The notes: a model not told the origin generated them from the sequence alone. A stretch of DNA of 35,629 bases from Desulfohalobiaceae bacterium (GCA_027063985.1 JAMOQN010000202.1:1-35629), one strand, 5' to 3'; numbered from the stretch's first letter, positions 7,430 through 16,716 are shown. Made by a program: numbers and translations.

Positions 7430-8710
7430 CTACTTTTCATCCAATTTAAAAATATCCCTTATTAAGGATGTATATTCCCTTACATCCACTCTTTCCCTTT
7501 TAGATTTGTTTTTTAAAAAAGAAATTGGATAGTGGGAAAATTTTTTTATTAGAGATGAGGCCAGTGTCTTTAATATCTCTTCAGCTTCAGGATCCTGTGT
7601 TAATTTTCCAAGCCTCTTAAAACTCTTTTTTACTTCTGCTTCTGCTATATCTTCAAATTTGTCAATTAAGTCCTTAATTGTGGGATTTAGAGACAAAGAC
7701 CTTAGCCATGTTTCAAATTTTTGTACTTCTTCCTTTATAATAGACCTTGCTATTTCAGCTTCCCTTGCCCTCTTCTCTAAATTTTCAGATACAACATCCT
7801 TTAAATCATCAATGTCATAAAGATAGACATTGTCTAAGTTATTTACATCAGGGTCAATATCACGTGGAACTGCTATATCAATAAAAAACATTGGTCTATA
7901 TTTTCTCTTCTTAATAATAACCTTCATATCCCTTTGATGTATAATAGGTTCACTTGCTCCAGTAGAAGTGATTATTATATCCCTATCAACTAAGAGATCA
8001 AAAAGTTGAGAGAAGGAATACCCAACTCCACCAAATCTCTTTGCAAGTTCCTTTGCACGGGAAAGTGTTCTATTTACTACTACAATGTCTTTTACTCCTG
8101 AATTGATTAGATGTTGAGCTGCCAGCTCTGCCATTTCCCCAGCACCTATTAACATGGCCTTTTTATTATCTAAATCAGAAAAAATCCTCTTTGCAAGCTC
8201 TACTGCTGCATAACTAATGGATACTGCACTATGGGCTATTTTTGTCTCGGTTCTAATGCGCTTTGCAACAGAAAATGATCTGTGCATGAGTCTGTTTAAA
8301 ATAGATTTCGTAGTCTTACTGTCAGCTGCTATTTTATAGGCTTCTTTTAATTGGCCAAGGATCTGGGGCTCACCTACTACCATTGAATCTAAACTGGCTG
8401 CCACTTCAAATATATGAAAAATTGCATCCTTGTCCTTGTATGAATAAATGCAGGGCAAAAGATGCTCTTTTTGCTCACCACATAAAAAAGCCCATCTCTC
8501 AATCACCCAAGGGGTAGGATCTATTTCTTTTTTACCCACAAAAATTATCTCTACCCTATTGCAGGTTGAAAGACATAGGATTTCGTCTATTAAATTGTTA
8601 GAGACGTCTAAAAAATCTCGTGGTGACACACCTGTTAAAGCAAATCTCTCACGAACCTCAACAGGCGCTGTCTTGTGATTTATTCCAATTAGATATATAT
8701 GCTTTTCCAT
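7430..8710 (-). CDS. hemA: Glutamyl-tRNA reductase
   Basis: HemA reduces glutamyl-tRNA(Glu) to glutamate-1-semialdehyde with NADPH, the first step of C5 tetrapyrrole synthesis. The 426-residue protein has the catalytic Cys50 in CLSTCNR, the VGEPQILGQ motif (112-120), the NADPH-binding GAGEM (189-193) and the C-terminal helical dimerisation domain. Length is normal. It follows the CcsA/HemX gene by 13 nt and is the last gene of the long minus-strand operon starting at trmI. The nearby tRNA-Glu is its substrate tRNA. Confidence 0.97.
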   Translation of the reverse strand: MEKHIYLIGINHKTAPVEVRERFALTGVSPRDFLDVSNNLIDEILCLSTCNRVEIIFVGKKEIDPTPWVIERWAFLCGEQKEHLLPCIYSYKDKDAIFHIFEVAASLDSMVVGEPQILGQLKEAYKIAADSKTTKSILNRLMHRSFSVAKRIRTETKIAHSAVSISYAAVELAKRIFSDLDNKKAMLIGAGEMAELAAQHLINSGVKDIVVVNRTLSRAKELAKRFGGVGYSFSQLFDLLVDRDIIITSTGASEPIIHQRDMKVIIKKRKYRPMFFIDIAVPRDIDPDVNNLDNVYLYDIDDLKDVVSENLEKRAREAEIARSIIKEEVQKFETWLRSLSLNPTIKDLIDKFEDIAEAEVKKSFKRLGKLTQDPEAEEILKTLASSLIKKFSHYPISFLKNKSKRERVDVREYTSLIRDIFKLDEK

Positions 8711-8723
8711 ATCAAGTCCTAAA

Positions 8724-9533
8724 TTATCTAAAACTATGATGAGTTGGAAAAAGTGAATTAATCACCAGAAAAGAGATAAGACTCAAAGTAAAAATCCACG
8801 CTATCAAAATGGCTGGCTTTCTTCCTTTCCATCCAATGGCCATCCTCTGGTGAAATAGGTATGCAAATAAGACCCACACCACCAAGCTCCACACCTCTTT
8901 TATGTCCCATGAAAAAATCTTGTGCCAGGTCAAAGATGCCCATATAAAACCAGATAGGATTCCAATCGTAAATAGAGGAAATCCTATTCCAACAACAAAA
9001 TGATTTATTCTATCCAATGTTTCCAGGGAGATTCCTTCTATTTTAAAGGACGTTGTTGATGATTTTTTCTTTATCTGATTGTGTATGTATAAATAAAAAA
9101 TACCAACAGCGAATCCAACTGAAACCATTGCAATAGAGAGAAACAAACAGAAAATGTGTGTACCAAACCATAACATACTCATGGTCTTTGGTACTGGCAA
9201 CGTTTTTGTATTTATGAGATTTGATGAGATAAAAAATATAAGTGCCAAAGGCGAGATCATTAAAGATAAAAATTTTATCTTCATTTTCCATATCAAAAAT
9301 AAAAACACAAGTATAATAGACCATCCAAATAGACTAAAATAAAATTGCCCTTTTGACAAAAAACTATCATGAAAAATATTTAAAAATAAAATTAGAGAAT
9401 GAGCCAAATATCCAACTAGTATAAACAAATTTGATATTCTATCTAAAACTGAATTTTTTTTATGGATAGCAATAATACATAAAATAAAGGCGATAATATA
9501 TGTTATTGAAACAAAAATATTAAAAAATACCAT
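8724..9533 (-). CDS. CcsA/HemX-type cytochrome c assembly membrane protein
   Basis: A 269-residue polytopic membrane protein with about eight hydrophobic segments and the tryptophan-rich FSWDIKEVWSLVVW motif of the CcsA/CcmC/HemX family, which handles haem. Histidines in FGTHIF and FLFHQRM-like positions may be haem ligands. HemX homologues next to hemA are thought either to regulate HemA levels or to take part in cytochrome c maturation; the sequence does not settle which. The start overlaps the end of the precorrin-2 dehydrogenase gene by 14 nt, and hemA follows after 13 nt. Confidence 0.88.
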   Translation of the reverse strand: MVFFNIFVSITYIIAFILCIIAIHKKNSVLDRISNLFILVGYLAHSLILFLNIFHDSFLSKGQFYFSLFGWSIILVFLFLIWKMKIKFLSLMISPLALIFFISSNLINTKTLPVPKTMSMLWFGTHIFCLFLSIAMVSVGFAVGIFYLYIHNQIKKKSSTTSFKIEGISLETLDRINHFVVGIGFPLFTIGILSGFIWASLTWHKIFSWDIKEVWSLVVWVLFAYLFHQRMAIGWKGRKPAILIAWIFTLSLISFLVINSLFPTHHSFR

Positions 9534-10191
9534 TTAATAACTCCATTATTTTTTCTTCATTTTGTTCCCTTAAAACACTCTTTATCCTCTTTTTTATGTA
9601 ATCTAAATCTCTATTTTTTATTGCTAAAATAAATCTATCTTCTATAAAACTATTAAAAATCTTTTTGTTCTCATCACTTGTTTTATCTTGAGAAATGATA
9701 ACAGGTCTGAGCCTTCCAAGTATCCTGGTCAAAACAACCAATTCATCACCTATTGCATTGGCTATTATTTTTTTTAAATATCTGGACATTGCAGGACTTT
9801 TGCCACCAGTGGAAATTGCAATTTTTATTATATCTTTATCTACAATTGATGGGACTATAAAAGAACATAAATTTGGTCTATCTACTACATTACATAAGAT
9901 ATTCCTGTCATGACACAGCTTAGATATCCTTTTGTTTAGATCTAAATTACTGGTGGCAACTATGACAAGAAACTTATTGTCAAGGTCTTTTTCTTGAAAC
10001 TCCCTGTTTTTAACCTCCACAAACTTGGGCAAAGATTTTTGAAAATCATTTGATACATATGGATCCACAACCAATATTTTTTTTGGAGTTGCTTTACATA
10101 AGATCTGTATCTTTCTTTTTCCTACAGATCCAGCCCCCACAACCAGACATTCTTTGTCTTTTAGATCTAAAAAAACTGGATAATAGTTCAT
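9520..10191 (-). CDS. sirC: Precorrin-2 dehydrogenase / sirohydrochlorin ferrochelatase family
   Basis: A 223-residue protein of the Met8/SirC/CysG-N family. It oxidises precorrin-2 to sirohydrochlorin with NAD+, on the way to sirohaem (needed by sulfite reductase) and, in sulfate reducers, to haem by the sirohaem route. The Rossmann motif VVGAGSVGKRK (17-27) and NVVDRPNLCSFIVPS (about 101-115) with the conserved Asp104 are clear. The C-terminal part is the helical dimerisation region; no methyltransferase domain is fused. Whether it also inserts iron is not decided by sequence. Its ATG overlaps the stop of the RlmI-like gene (TAATG), and it overlaps ccsA by 14 nt. Confidence 0.92.
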   Translation of the reverse strand: MNYYPVFLDLKDKECLVVGAGSVGKRKIQILCKATPKKILVVDPYVSNDFQKSLPKFVEVKNREFQEKDLDNKFLVIVATSNLDLNKRISKLCHDRNILCNVVDRPNLCSFIVPSIVDKDIIKIAISTGGKSPAMSRYLKKIIANAIGDELVVLTRILGRLRPVIISQDKTSDENKKIFNSFIEDRFILAIKNRDLDYIKKRIKSVLREQNEEKIMELLNGIF

Positions 10192-11384
10192 TATTCCACT
10201 TTAATAGCAAGTCCTTTTAAATACTTGCCATATTTTAGGGCTGGAGGATATGGGTGATCCACTCCAGCGCACATCTCTTTTAATATTGAAATATCTCTTC
10301 CACAGTCAAGCGCACATTCCATGATGATTTTTTTAAATTGCAGAAGGTCTACTAGTCCTGAACAGGAAAAAGTGATTAAATAACCACCTGACTTTAGAAT
10401 TTTTAATGCCCTTTTATTTAATTTTTTATAACCAAGTATCCCGTCTTTTAAATCAGATGTCTGCTTTACAAATTTAGGTGGGTCTAATATGACAACATCA
10501 AATGATTCTTTTGCTTCAATATATTCTTTAAGTGATGCAAAGACATTTTGTCTTTTTATTTCATATCTGCTTTTTTCTATATTGTTTAGTAACATATTTT
10601 CTCTTAGTATTTTCAATGAATCTATAGATGTATCGATATTTATTACTTTTTTAGATCTGTTTTTTAATGCATGTAAACCAAATCCGCCAGTATAACAAAA
10701 GCAGTTGAGAATATTTTTATTATAGGAAATTTTACCTAAAAAATATCTATTCTCCCTTTGATCTAGATAAAATCCTGTTTTATGTCCTTTTTTTATATCA
10801 ACATAAAATTTAACATCCTTTTCTTGGATTTCTATTTTATCTGGAATTTCCCCAGATAATGTCCTGCTTACTGGATTTAGACCTTCTTTTAACCTGACAT
10901 CCACATCAGATCTTTCATATATACCATATGGATTTATTTCTTTTATTAAATAGGATAAAACTATATCCTTTATTTTTTCCGCTCCACAACTTAAGAATTG
11001 GCAAACAATATATCCATTGTAATAGTCTATTATAAGCCCAGGAAGAAAATCGCCTTCAGAATTAACAATCCTGTATGCATTGGAATTAATTAATGGATCC
11101 ATATCTTTTCTATAAGAATACGCCCTATGTAATCTCTTAAAAAAGAACTCCTCATCAATTTTTTTATCAATCATTCCAAAGGATAACATCCTAACACGTA
11201 TCTGGGATCTAGGGGAATACCAACCATATCCCAATTCTTCCTTTTTATAAGACAAAACCAATACCACATCACCATATCCTGGATCACCAACAACCTTTGA
11301 GATAGCCCCAGAAAATACCCAGGGATGTCTTCTTTTAACTGGGATTTCCCTTGATTTTTTTAAAATTACTATTTTTTCTCTCAT
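10191..11384 (-). CDS. rlmI: RlmI-like 23S rRNA cytosine-5 methyltransferase
   Basis: A 397-residue class I SAM-dependent methyltransferase with an N-terminal PUA-like domain (RRHPWVFSGAI at about 18-28), a central EEHAD-type linker and a Rossmann core: NCFCYTGGFGLHA (SAM loop), VVILDPPKF and ITFSCSGLV, the last holding the likely catalytic Cys. RlmI methylates C1962 of 23S rRNA; the exact target here is inferred from family resemblance. It overlaps its upstream neighbour by 4 nt and its downstream neighbour by 1 nt, so it is part of the same operon. Confidence 0.85.
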   Translation of the reverse strand: MREKIVILKKSREIPVKRRHPWVFSGAISKVVGDPGYGDVVLVLSYKKEELGYGWYSPRSQIRVRMLSFGMIDKKIDEEFFFKRLHRAYSYRKDMDPLINSNAYRIVNSEGDFLPGLIIDYYNGYIVCQFLSCGAEKIKDIVLSYLIKEINPYGIYERSDVDVRLKEGLNPVSRTLSGEIPDKIEIQEKDVKFYVDIKKGHKTGFYLDQRENRYFLGKISYNKNILNCFCYTGGFGLHALKNRSKKVINIDTSIDSLKILRENMLLNNIEKSRYEIKRQNVFASLKEYIEAKESFDVVILDPPKFVKQTSDLKDGILGYKKLNKRALKILKSGGYLITFSCSGLVDLLQFKKIIMECALDCGRDISILKEMCAGVDHPYPPALKYGKYLKGLAIKVE

Positions 11385-11605
11385 TCTTGTGGATAGATCA
11401 CCTCAAGTCCAATCTCTTTTTTTAATCCAGTAAGAAAGTGTTCCAACTCCTCTTTTTGGTCTTCTAGGTAAGAAATCTTTATAATTGCCTCAAATCTATC
11501 AATTACACTCATGTAGCATAGGTTTTCATAGCTTTCCAAAATAAACTTAAAATATCCAATTTGGTCCCTTGGGATCTTTACATACACCCGTTTTGAATAG
11601 ATCAT
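11381..11605 (-). CDS. DUF4911 domain protein
   Basis: A 74-residue protein that fits the small DUF4911 family seen in Desulfovibrio relatives: a YVKIPRDQIGYFKFILESYENL segment followed by a strand-helix pair ending IGLEVIYPQE, an ACT-like beta-alpha arrangement. The function is unknown. I place the start at the ATG at 11605, which overlaps the stop of the peptidase gene in ATGA. An upstream in-frame start would add 15 unrelated residues. The next gene overlaps by 4 nt. Confidence 0.75.
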   Translation of the reverse strand: MIYSKRVYVKIPRDQIGYFKFILESYENLCYMSVIDRFEAIIKISYLEDQKEELEHFLTGLKKEIGLEVIYPQE

Positions 11606-12666
11606 AGGAGTTTTGCACCTTCTTCTGTGACAACCACCATATGTTCCCATCTCACACCGCCCCAGTCTGGGAAGTAAAGCCCTGGTTCTATGGTTACAAC
11701 CATACCTGGTTTAAATATTTTATTGTTTCTAGGACCAAGAGCTGGAGCTTCGTGGGTATCTAAACCAATGCCATGGCCAAGGGCATGGGTAAAATTATCA
11801 CCTACACCATTTTCATTGAAAAAATCTTTTACTAAAAAAAATAAATCCTTAATCATCATCCCAACTTTTAAATTCTCTATTGCCAGCCTCTGCGCACTTA
11901 TAACCAAATCCAGCACCCTGGAAAAATAATCGGGCACTTTATCTCCAACCCAAAAGGTCCTTGTTTGGTCAGAGCAATAATCTTTATATCTTCCCCCAAT
12001 ATCTATAAGCAAACATCCATTTTTCTGCACTTTAATTTTACCAGGAATATAATGGGGCTGTGCTGCATTTTTCCCATATGCAACAATGGGATTAAAGGCC
12101 ATTTCTGTAGCCCCAAAATCCCTGAAGATTTTTTCTATTTCCCATGCCAGTTCCTCTTCTGTAACTCCAATAAGCTCCATTGAGTTTAGTTTATCAAATA
12201 CATTGTGGTTTATTTTTACTGATTCTTTAATAAAATTTATTTCGTCCTCATCTTTTATTTCCCTTAAAGATTCGACTATTCCCTTATATGGATGTAAATT
12301 TACAGATTCTGAAAGGGATTTATAAAACTCATATGTCATTATATTTGGCTCAAAACCAATATCTTTTAACTTATTTTTTATTAAGAATTTCTTAATTTCT
12401 TCTTCCTTATTGCTTGTATAAATAAATAAATAATCTTTATCCCATAATTTTTGAGCAGTTTCAAAATATCTTGGATCTGTTAAAAGATAATCTTCATTAT
12501 TGGGTAAAATCAATATACAACCAGCACTTTCATTACATTGGGGATCGTGTAATTCAAATCCACTTAAATAAAATCTATTTGCAGGATGCAACACTAAGTA
12601 TGCATCAAGATTTAACTCTTTTATTTTCTTTTTAACCTTTTCTCTCCTTTTAATAAATCTGTCCAT
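11602..12666 (-). CDS. M24 family Xaa-Pro aminopeptidase/dipeptidase
   Basis: A 354-residue metallopeptidase with an N-terminal creatinase-like domain and a C-terminal pita-bread fold. All five metal ligands are present: Asp222, Asp233 (CSDQTRTF), His298 (HALGHGIG), Glu327 (TIEPGLY) and Glu341 (RWEHMV). Such enzymes remove N-terminal residues before proline or split X-Pro dipeptides in the cytoplasm; PepP versus PepQ cannot be told from this. An AAGAGG ribosome site precedes the chosen ATG. It lies 12 nt after trmI. Confidence 0.92.
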   Translation of the reverse strand: MDRFIKRREKVKKKIKELNLDAYLVLHPANRFYLSGFELHDPQCNESAGCILILPNNEDYLLTDPRYFETAQKLWDKDYLFIYTSNKEEEIKKFLIKNKLKDIGFEPNIMTYEFYKSLSESVNLHPYKGIVESLREIKDEDEINFIKESVKINHNVFDKLNSMELIGVTEEELAWEIEKIFRDFGATEMAFNPIVAYGKNAAQPHYIPGKIKVQKNGCLLIDIGGRYKDYCSDQTRTFWVGDKVPDYFSRVLDLVISAQRLAIENLKVGMMIKDLFFLVKDFFNENGVGDNFTHALGHGIGLDTHEAPALGPRNNKIFKPGMVVTIEPGLYFPDWGGVRWEHMVVVTEEGAKLL

Positions 12667-12678
12667 GTATCTAACCTC

Positions 12679-13443
12679 TTATTTATTTTTGATCCTGGCA
12701 AATATCAAAAATCCAGTATGCGCAACCATCCTATCATCAGGCCTAAACCTTTCATAAATTGGTTTATATCTTCTAAGCATTATCTCAACCACGTCTATAT
12801 CAATAAAAGGTCCTTTTTCTAAAGCCTCTAGCAACTTAGTAACTTGATTAGTTGTGGGGAGCAAAAATCCAACTACACTTCCATTTTTTACTACTTCAGC
12901 AAGCTGCTCTACATATAACCAGGGCTCCCTTACATCTAAAAAGCCACAATCCATACTTTTAAATCCAAAACCTTCACTTATATCTCTCACCTCTAACACC
13001 ACCCTGGATTCAAGACCAGCCTTGGTTAAATTTTTTTTACACAATGATACAAATTCCTCCCTTCTATCAAAACTATAAACCTTTCCAGTCTCACCAACCA
13101 TATAGGCAAAAGACATGGTAAGGGAACCAGAACCACATCCAGCCTCAACCACCTTACTCCCTGGTCCAACTCCAAGACGAACTAGAATATAGCCAATGTC
13201 CTTGGGATAAATAATTTGAGTCTTTCTCTCTATATTTTTTATCAAATCATAGAGTGTTGGTTTTAAAATATGGTAAACTTTACCTAGATGAGTCTTAATT
13301 TCATCACCAAAATCCTTTTCCAAGACCTCTGAGATATCGATCTTTCCATGGTGGGTGTGGAGCTCCTTTCCTGCCTCAACTGTCATAAGATATTTCTTGC
13401 CTTGGGGGCTAACCAGTTGTATTAATTCTCCAGGGGATATCAT
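12679..13443 (-). CDS. trmI: tRNA (adenine-58-N1)-methyltransferase TrmI
   Basis: A 254-residue TrmI/GCD14 family enzyme that methylates A58 in the tRNA T-loop with SAM. Visible features are the N-terminal beta domain, YPKDIGYILVRLGVGPG, the SAM site VVEAGCGSGSLT (about 98-109), the acidic FDRREEF strand end and the C-terminal MLRRYKPIYERFRPDDRMVAHTGFL tail typical of TrmI. TAGGAGAT precedes the ATG. It is the first gene of the operon ending in hemA. Together with TtuA it implies modification of both position 54 and position 58 of the T-loop. Confidence 0.94.
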   Translation of the reverse strand: MISPGELIQLVSPQGKKYLMTVEAGKELHTHHGKIDISEVLEKDFGDEIKTHLGKVYHILKPTLYDLIKNIERKTQIIYPKDIGYILVRLGVGPGSKVVEAGCGSGSLTMSFAYMVGETGKVYSFDRREEFVSLCKKNLTKAGLESRVVLEVRDISEGFGFKSMDCGFLDVREPWLYVEQLAEVVKNGSVVGFLLPTTNQVTKLLEALEKGPFIDIDVVEIMLRRYKPIYERFRPDDRMVAHTGFLIFARIKNK

Positions 13444-13489
13444 TTATACATCTCCTACTAATTTGGTAAAATTATGCTCATAAATCAAA

Positions 13490-13518
13490 TTCATATATCC
13501 ATAATCCCCTTAGGTCAA
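13490..13518 (-). promoter_or_regulatory. Promoter of the trmI-hemA operon
   Basis: On the minus strand TTGACC (13518-13513) and TATGAA (13495-13490) are 17 nt apart. They lie about 45 nt upstream of the trmI start in the divergent spacer shared with rng. Confidence 0.6.
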
Positions 13519-13586
13519 CTTTTACACGTAACTGCATATTTTTTTGTTTATATTAAAAAAATGACAAATAGGAGAGAGTTGTAAGA

Positions 13587-15038
13587 ATGGCCATAAAAAG
13601 AAGACAGATGTTAATTTCAATATTACCAGGGGAACTAATTGAAGTGGCATTAATTAAAGACCACACACTTGATGAATACTATGTTGAGATGCTAAGTACC
13701 CATAAAATAAAGAGAAATATATATAAAGGGGTGATCCACAATATAGACACATCCCTTCAGGCGGCATTTGTAAATTATGGGGACAAGAAAAATGGGTTCC
13801 TACAAATAGACGAGATACACCCAGATTACTATACATCAGACTTAAGGCCACAAAAGGGACAGAAATTCCCGCCAATTCAAAGGGTATTAAAGCCTGGTCA
13901 GGAGATATTGGTCCAGATAGTAAAAGAACCCACTGAAAATAAAGGTGCATTTTTAACTACTTATCTCACCCTTCCTGGCAGATATCTTGTCTTAACTCCA
14001 GGGAAAGAACAGGTGGCTATTTCAAGGAAGATTGAAGATGATGAAGAGAGACAACGACTTAAAATGGTAATCAATGAGTTCAAGCTGGAACCAGGATTGG
14101 GAGTAATAGTGAGGACTGTGAGTGAAGGTCAAAACAAAACAAACCTATTTCGGGATCTCCAATTTCTAACAAGACTCTGGAAGGACATCAAAAAAAAGGC
14201 CATGGAAGAATCTGCCCCTTGCCTTATTTATGAAGAAAAAGATCTGGCATTTAGGGCAATTAGAGATTATCTAACCTCTGATGTCAAACATATATGGGTA
14301 GACAATAAAGATGTGGCGCGCAAATTAGAAGAATATGTGAATCTTGTATTTCCAAGACGAAAAAACATGGTGAAGTGTTATCTATGTGATGAGATTGACC
14401 TATTTGACAAATTCCATATAAAAGATCAAATAAAAAAAATCTTTGATAGACGGGTAAAATTACCTTCAGGAGGAGAAATAGTAATAGACCAAACAGAGGC
14501 CCTAACTGCCATTGACATAAACTCAGCAAAGGTTTCTGGTGAATCTTCTTTTAAGGACATGGCATACAAGACAAACTTAGAGGCCACAAAAGAGATCGCC
14601 AATCAACTGAGATTGCGGGACATAGGTGGACAAATTGTAATAGATTTTATAGAGATGAAAGATAAAAAATATGCCAGGGAGGTTGAAAAACAACTTAAAA
14701 CATACCTTAAAAATGACAAGGCCAGAACCTCTGTAGGTAAAATATCTAAATTTGGGCTTTTGGAAATTGTAAGGCAAAAAATGGGCTCATCAGCAATCTC
14801 CAGTATATATAAAGAGTGTCCAAAATGTAAGGGAATGGGACATGTGGTGAGTATAGAGTGGAGAGCTGCCCAGGTACTAAAAAACATCCACAAACAGATT
14901 TCAAAACAAGATTCACCTAATCCCTTAGAATATATCCTTGAAAAGGAACTGTGTCTTTATCTTTTGAACAATAAAAAACAAACCTTAATTGATATGGAAA
15001 AAAAATACCATAAAAAAATTTTAATAGAAGAGATATAA
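13587..15038 (+). CDS. rng: Ribonuclease E/G family endoribonuclease
   Basis: A 483-residue RNase G-type enzyme that cuts single-stranded RNA near 5' ends, for 16S rRNA maturation and mRNA decay. It contains the N-terminal S1 domain (about 38-125), the 5' sensor/RNase H-like region, the DNase I-like catalytic core with Asp310 (TAIDINS) and Asp353 (VIDFIEM), and the zinc-link CPKCKG (Cys411, Cys414). The long disordered C-terminal scaffold of RNase E is absent, hence RNase G-like. A GGAGAG ribosome site precedes the ATG. It opens the plus-strand operon ending in the lipoprotein; queH follows after 3 nt. Confidence 0.93.
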   Translation: MAIKRRQMLISILPGELIEVALIKDHTLDEYYVEMLSTHKIKRNIYKGVIHNIDTSLQAAFVNYGDKKNGFLQIDEIHPDYYTSDLRPQKGQKFPPIQRVLKPGQEILVQIVKEPTENKGAFLTTYLTLPGRYLVLTPGKEQVAISRKIEDDEERQRLKMVINEFKLEPGLGVIVRTVSEGQNKTNLFRDLQFLTRLWKDIKKKAMEESAPCLIYEEKDLAFRAIRDYLTSDVKHIWVDNKDVARKLEEYVNLVFPRRKNMVKCYLCDEIDLFDKFHIKDQIKKIFDRRVKLPSGGEIVIDQTEALTAIDINSAKVSGESSFKDMAYKTNLEATKEIANQLRLRDIGGQIVIDFIEMKDKKYAREVEKQLKTYLKNDKARTSVGKISKFGLLEIVRQKMGSSAISSIYKECPKCKGMGHVVSIEWRAAQVLKNIHKQISKQDSPNPLEYILEKELCLYLLNNKKQTLIDMEKKYHKKILIEEI

Positions 15039-15041
15039 GCC

Positions 15042-15593
15042 ATGAAAAAAAAGAGAATTTTACTCCACATATGTTGTGGGCCATGCGCAATTTACCCTAT
15101 ACAAATATTAAAACAAGAAGGATTTGAAATTTTAGGTCTTTACTATAATCCAAACATCCACCCATTAAAAGAGTATTTAAAAAGAAAACAAGCGCTTCAA
15201 ACTGTTTCAAAAGAATACAACATAAAAGTAATTTATAAAGACGATGAATATAATCCCATTAATTATTTTAGAGAAGTTATTTATAGAGAAAACAATAGAT
15301 GTTTTTATTGTTATCACATGAGAATTGAAAAGACTATATCTATAGCCAGAAGGGGAAAATTCGACTATTTTACAACTACACTTTTATATAGTAAATTTCA
15401 AAAGCACGATACAATAAGCACTTTATGTAAAGACCTATCAAGAAATAAGGGTGTAAAATTTTATTATCACGACTTTAGAGAAGGATGGAAAATTGGAATC
15501 GAAGAAAGCAAAAATTTAGGTATATATAGGCAACAATATTGTGGTTGTATCTTTAGTGAATTTGAAAGATACAAAAATGAATTAAAAACATAA
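15042..15593 (+). CDS. queH: Epoxyqueuosine reductase QueH
   Basis: A 183-residue DUF208 protein, the non-cobalamin enzyme that reduces epoxyqueuosine to queuosine in tRNA. Cysteine pairs are Cys11-Cys12 with Cys15 (HICCGPC), Cys86 and Cys89 (CFYC), and Cys166 and Cys168 (QYCGC), which bind an Fe-S cluster and a second metal in the family. TTTLLYSKFQKHD and YHDFREGW are family signatures. It starts 3 nt after rng and ends 5 nt before hemW, so it is cotranscribed with them. Confidence 0.93.
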   Translation: MKKKRILLHICCGPCAIYPIQILKQEGFEILGLYYNPNIHPLKEYLKRKQALQTVSKEYNIKVIYKDDEYNPINYFREVIYRENNRCFYCYHMRIEKTISIARRGKFDYFTTTLLYSKFQKHDTISTLCKDLSRNKGVKFYYHDFREGWKIGIEESKNLGIYRQQYCGCIFSEFERYKNELKT

Positions 15594-15598
15594 AAATT

Positions 15599-16714
15599 AT
15601 GTTGTTATATATACACTTTCCCTTTTGCAAGTCCAAGTGTATTTATTGTAGTTTTTATTCTGTAAAAATCAATGATGAATTAGTAAAGTTATATTTAAAT
15701 GGATTGTTTGAGGAAATTAAATATTGGAAAGACAAATTACCTGATGTTAAATTTAAGTCAATATACATTGGTGGTGGTACGCCCAGTATCTTGAAATTAG
15801 AATATTTAGACCAGATAATTAATGCATTATTTAAGAATTTTAAATTTGAAAACTACATAGAGTTTAGCTTTGAAGGCAATCCAGATTCCCTTAAGGATTT
15901 AGTTTATCTAAAGGAATTAAAAGGTTTTGGTGTCAATAGAATTAGTATTGGCATTCAAAGTATAAGAGATAATTATCTCAAGTTCCTTGGAAGGACACAT
16001 AGTGCAAAGGACGGAATATTTTCAGTGAAACTTTGCAATCTGGCAAAATTTGAGAATATAAACATAGATCTCATATGGGGTCTTCCAGAACAAACAGTGG
16101 CCTCATGGTTGCACGACTTAAGACAAATATGCAAATTAGATATCCAGCACATATCCTGCTATGGTCTAACAGTTGAAAAAGACACAAAATTGCACACCAT
16201 GGTGAAAAAAAACATGGTGAAATTACCTAATGAAAATAGACTTGCTTCATTATACATAGGTGGTGCTGATTTTTTAGAATCTAGAGGATTTATTCAATAT
16301 GAAATATCTAATTTTTCTAAACTGGGGTATGTCTGTATGCACAATATGGGCTATTGGGAACAAATGGACTATCTTGGACTTGGTCCATCAGCGGTCTCAA
16401 CCATAGGGAACAAAAGATGGGAAAATTCTAAAAATATTGTGGAATATTCTCAAAACCCTTGCAGGCGCAAAGAAATAAAATTAGATAAAAAAGACCATAT
16501 AAATGAATTTATAATGCTTAGCTTAAGGACAACACGAGGACTAAATCTTAAAGAATATGCCAAAAAAACTGGCGAAAATTTCTGGAAAAAACACCATAAA
16601 ATGATCAATTTACTTCATAGAAACAATCTGGTAAAAATAAGAAAGGGATATTTAAGTCTAACTAAAAATGGTTTTTTAGTGAGTAATTCTATAATTGGAA
16701 ATTTTTTTATTTAA
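15599..16714 (+). CDS. hemW: HemW-type radical SAM protein
   Basis: A 371-residue radical SAM protein. It starts with YIHFPFCKSKCIYCSFYS, where Cys10, Cys14 and Cys17 hold the [4Fe-4S] cluster and the next aromatic residue replaces the fourth Cys that would mark HemN. Also visible are IYIGGGTPS, RISIGIQS, DLIWGLPEQT and the C-terminal HemN_C region. HemW is a haem chaperone rather than a coproporphyrinogen oxidase, and database names often confuse the two. No good ribosome site is seen before the ATG, only 5 nt beyond the queH stop, so translation may be coupled. Confidence 0.9.
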   Translation: MLLYIHFPFCKSKCIYCSFYSVKINDELVKLYLNGLFEEIKYWKDKLPDVKFKSIYIGGGTPSILKLEYLDQIINALFKNFKFENYIEFSFEGNPDSLKDLVYLKELKGFGVNRISIGIQSIRDNYLKFLGRTHSAKDGIFSVKLCNLAKFENINIDLIWGLPEQTVASWLHDLRQICKLDIQHISCYGLTVEKDTKLHTMVKKNMVKLPNENRLASLYIGGADFLESRGFIQYEISNFSKLGYVCMHNMGYWEQMDYLGLGPSAVSTIGNKRWENSKNIVEYSQNPCRRKEIKLDKKDHINEFIMLSLRTTRGLNLKEYAKKTGENFWKKHHKMINLLHRNNLVKIRKGYLSLTKNGFLVSNSIIGNFFI

Positions 16715-16716
16715 AC

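Noticed and set aside
10191-10191. Frame error between the RlmI-like gene and sirC
   Set aside because: The one-base overlap is a normal TAATG stop/start junction, and both proteins are full length.
15599-16714. HemN (coproporphyrinogen III dehydrogenase)
   Set aside because: The cluster motif has the HemW spacing and lacks the extra Cys after the third ligand that marks HemN.
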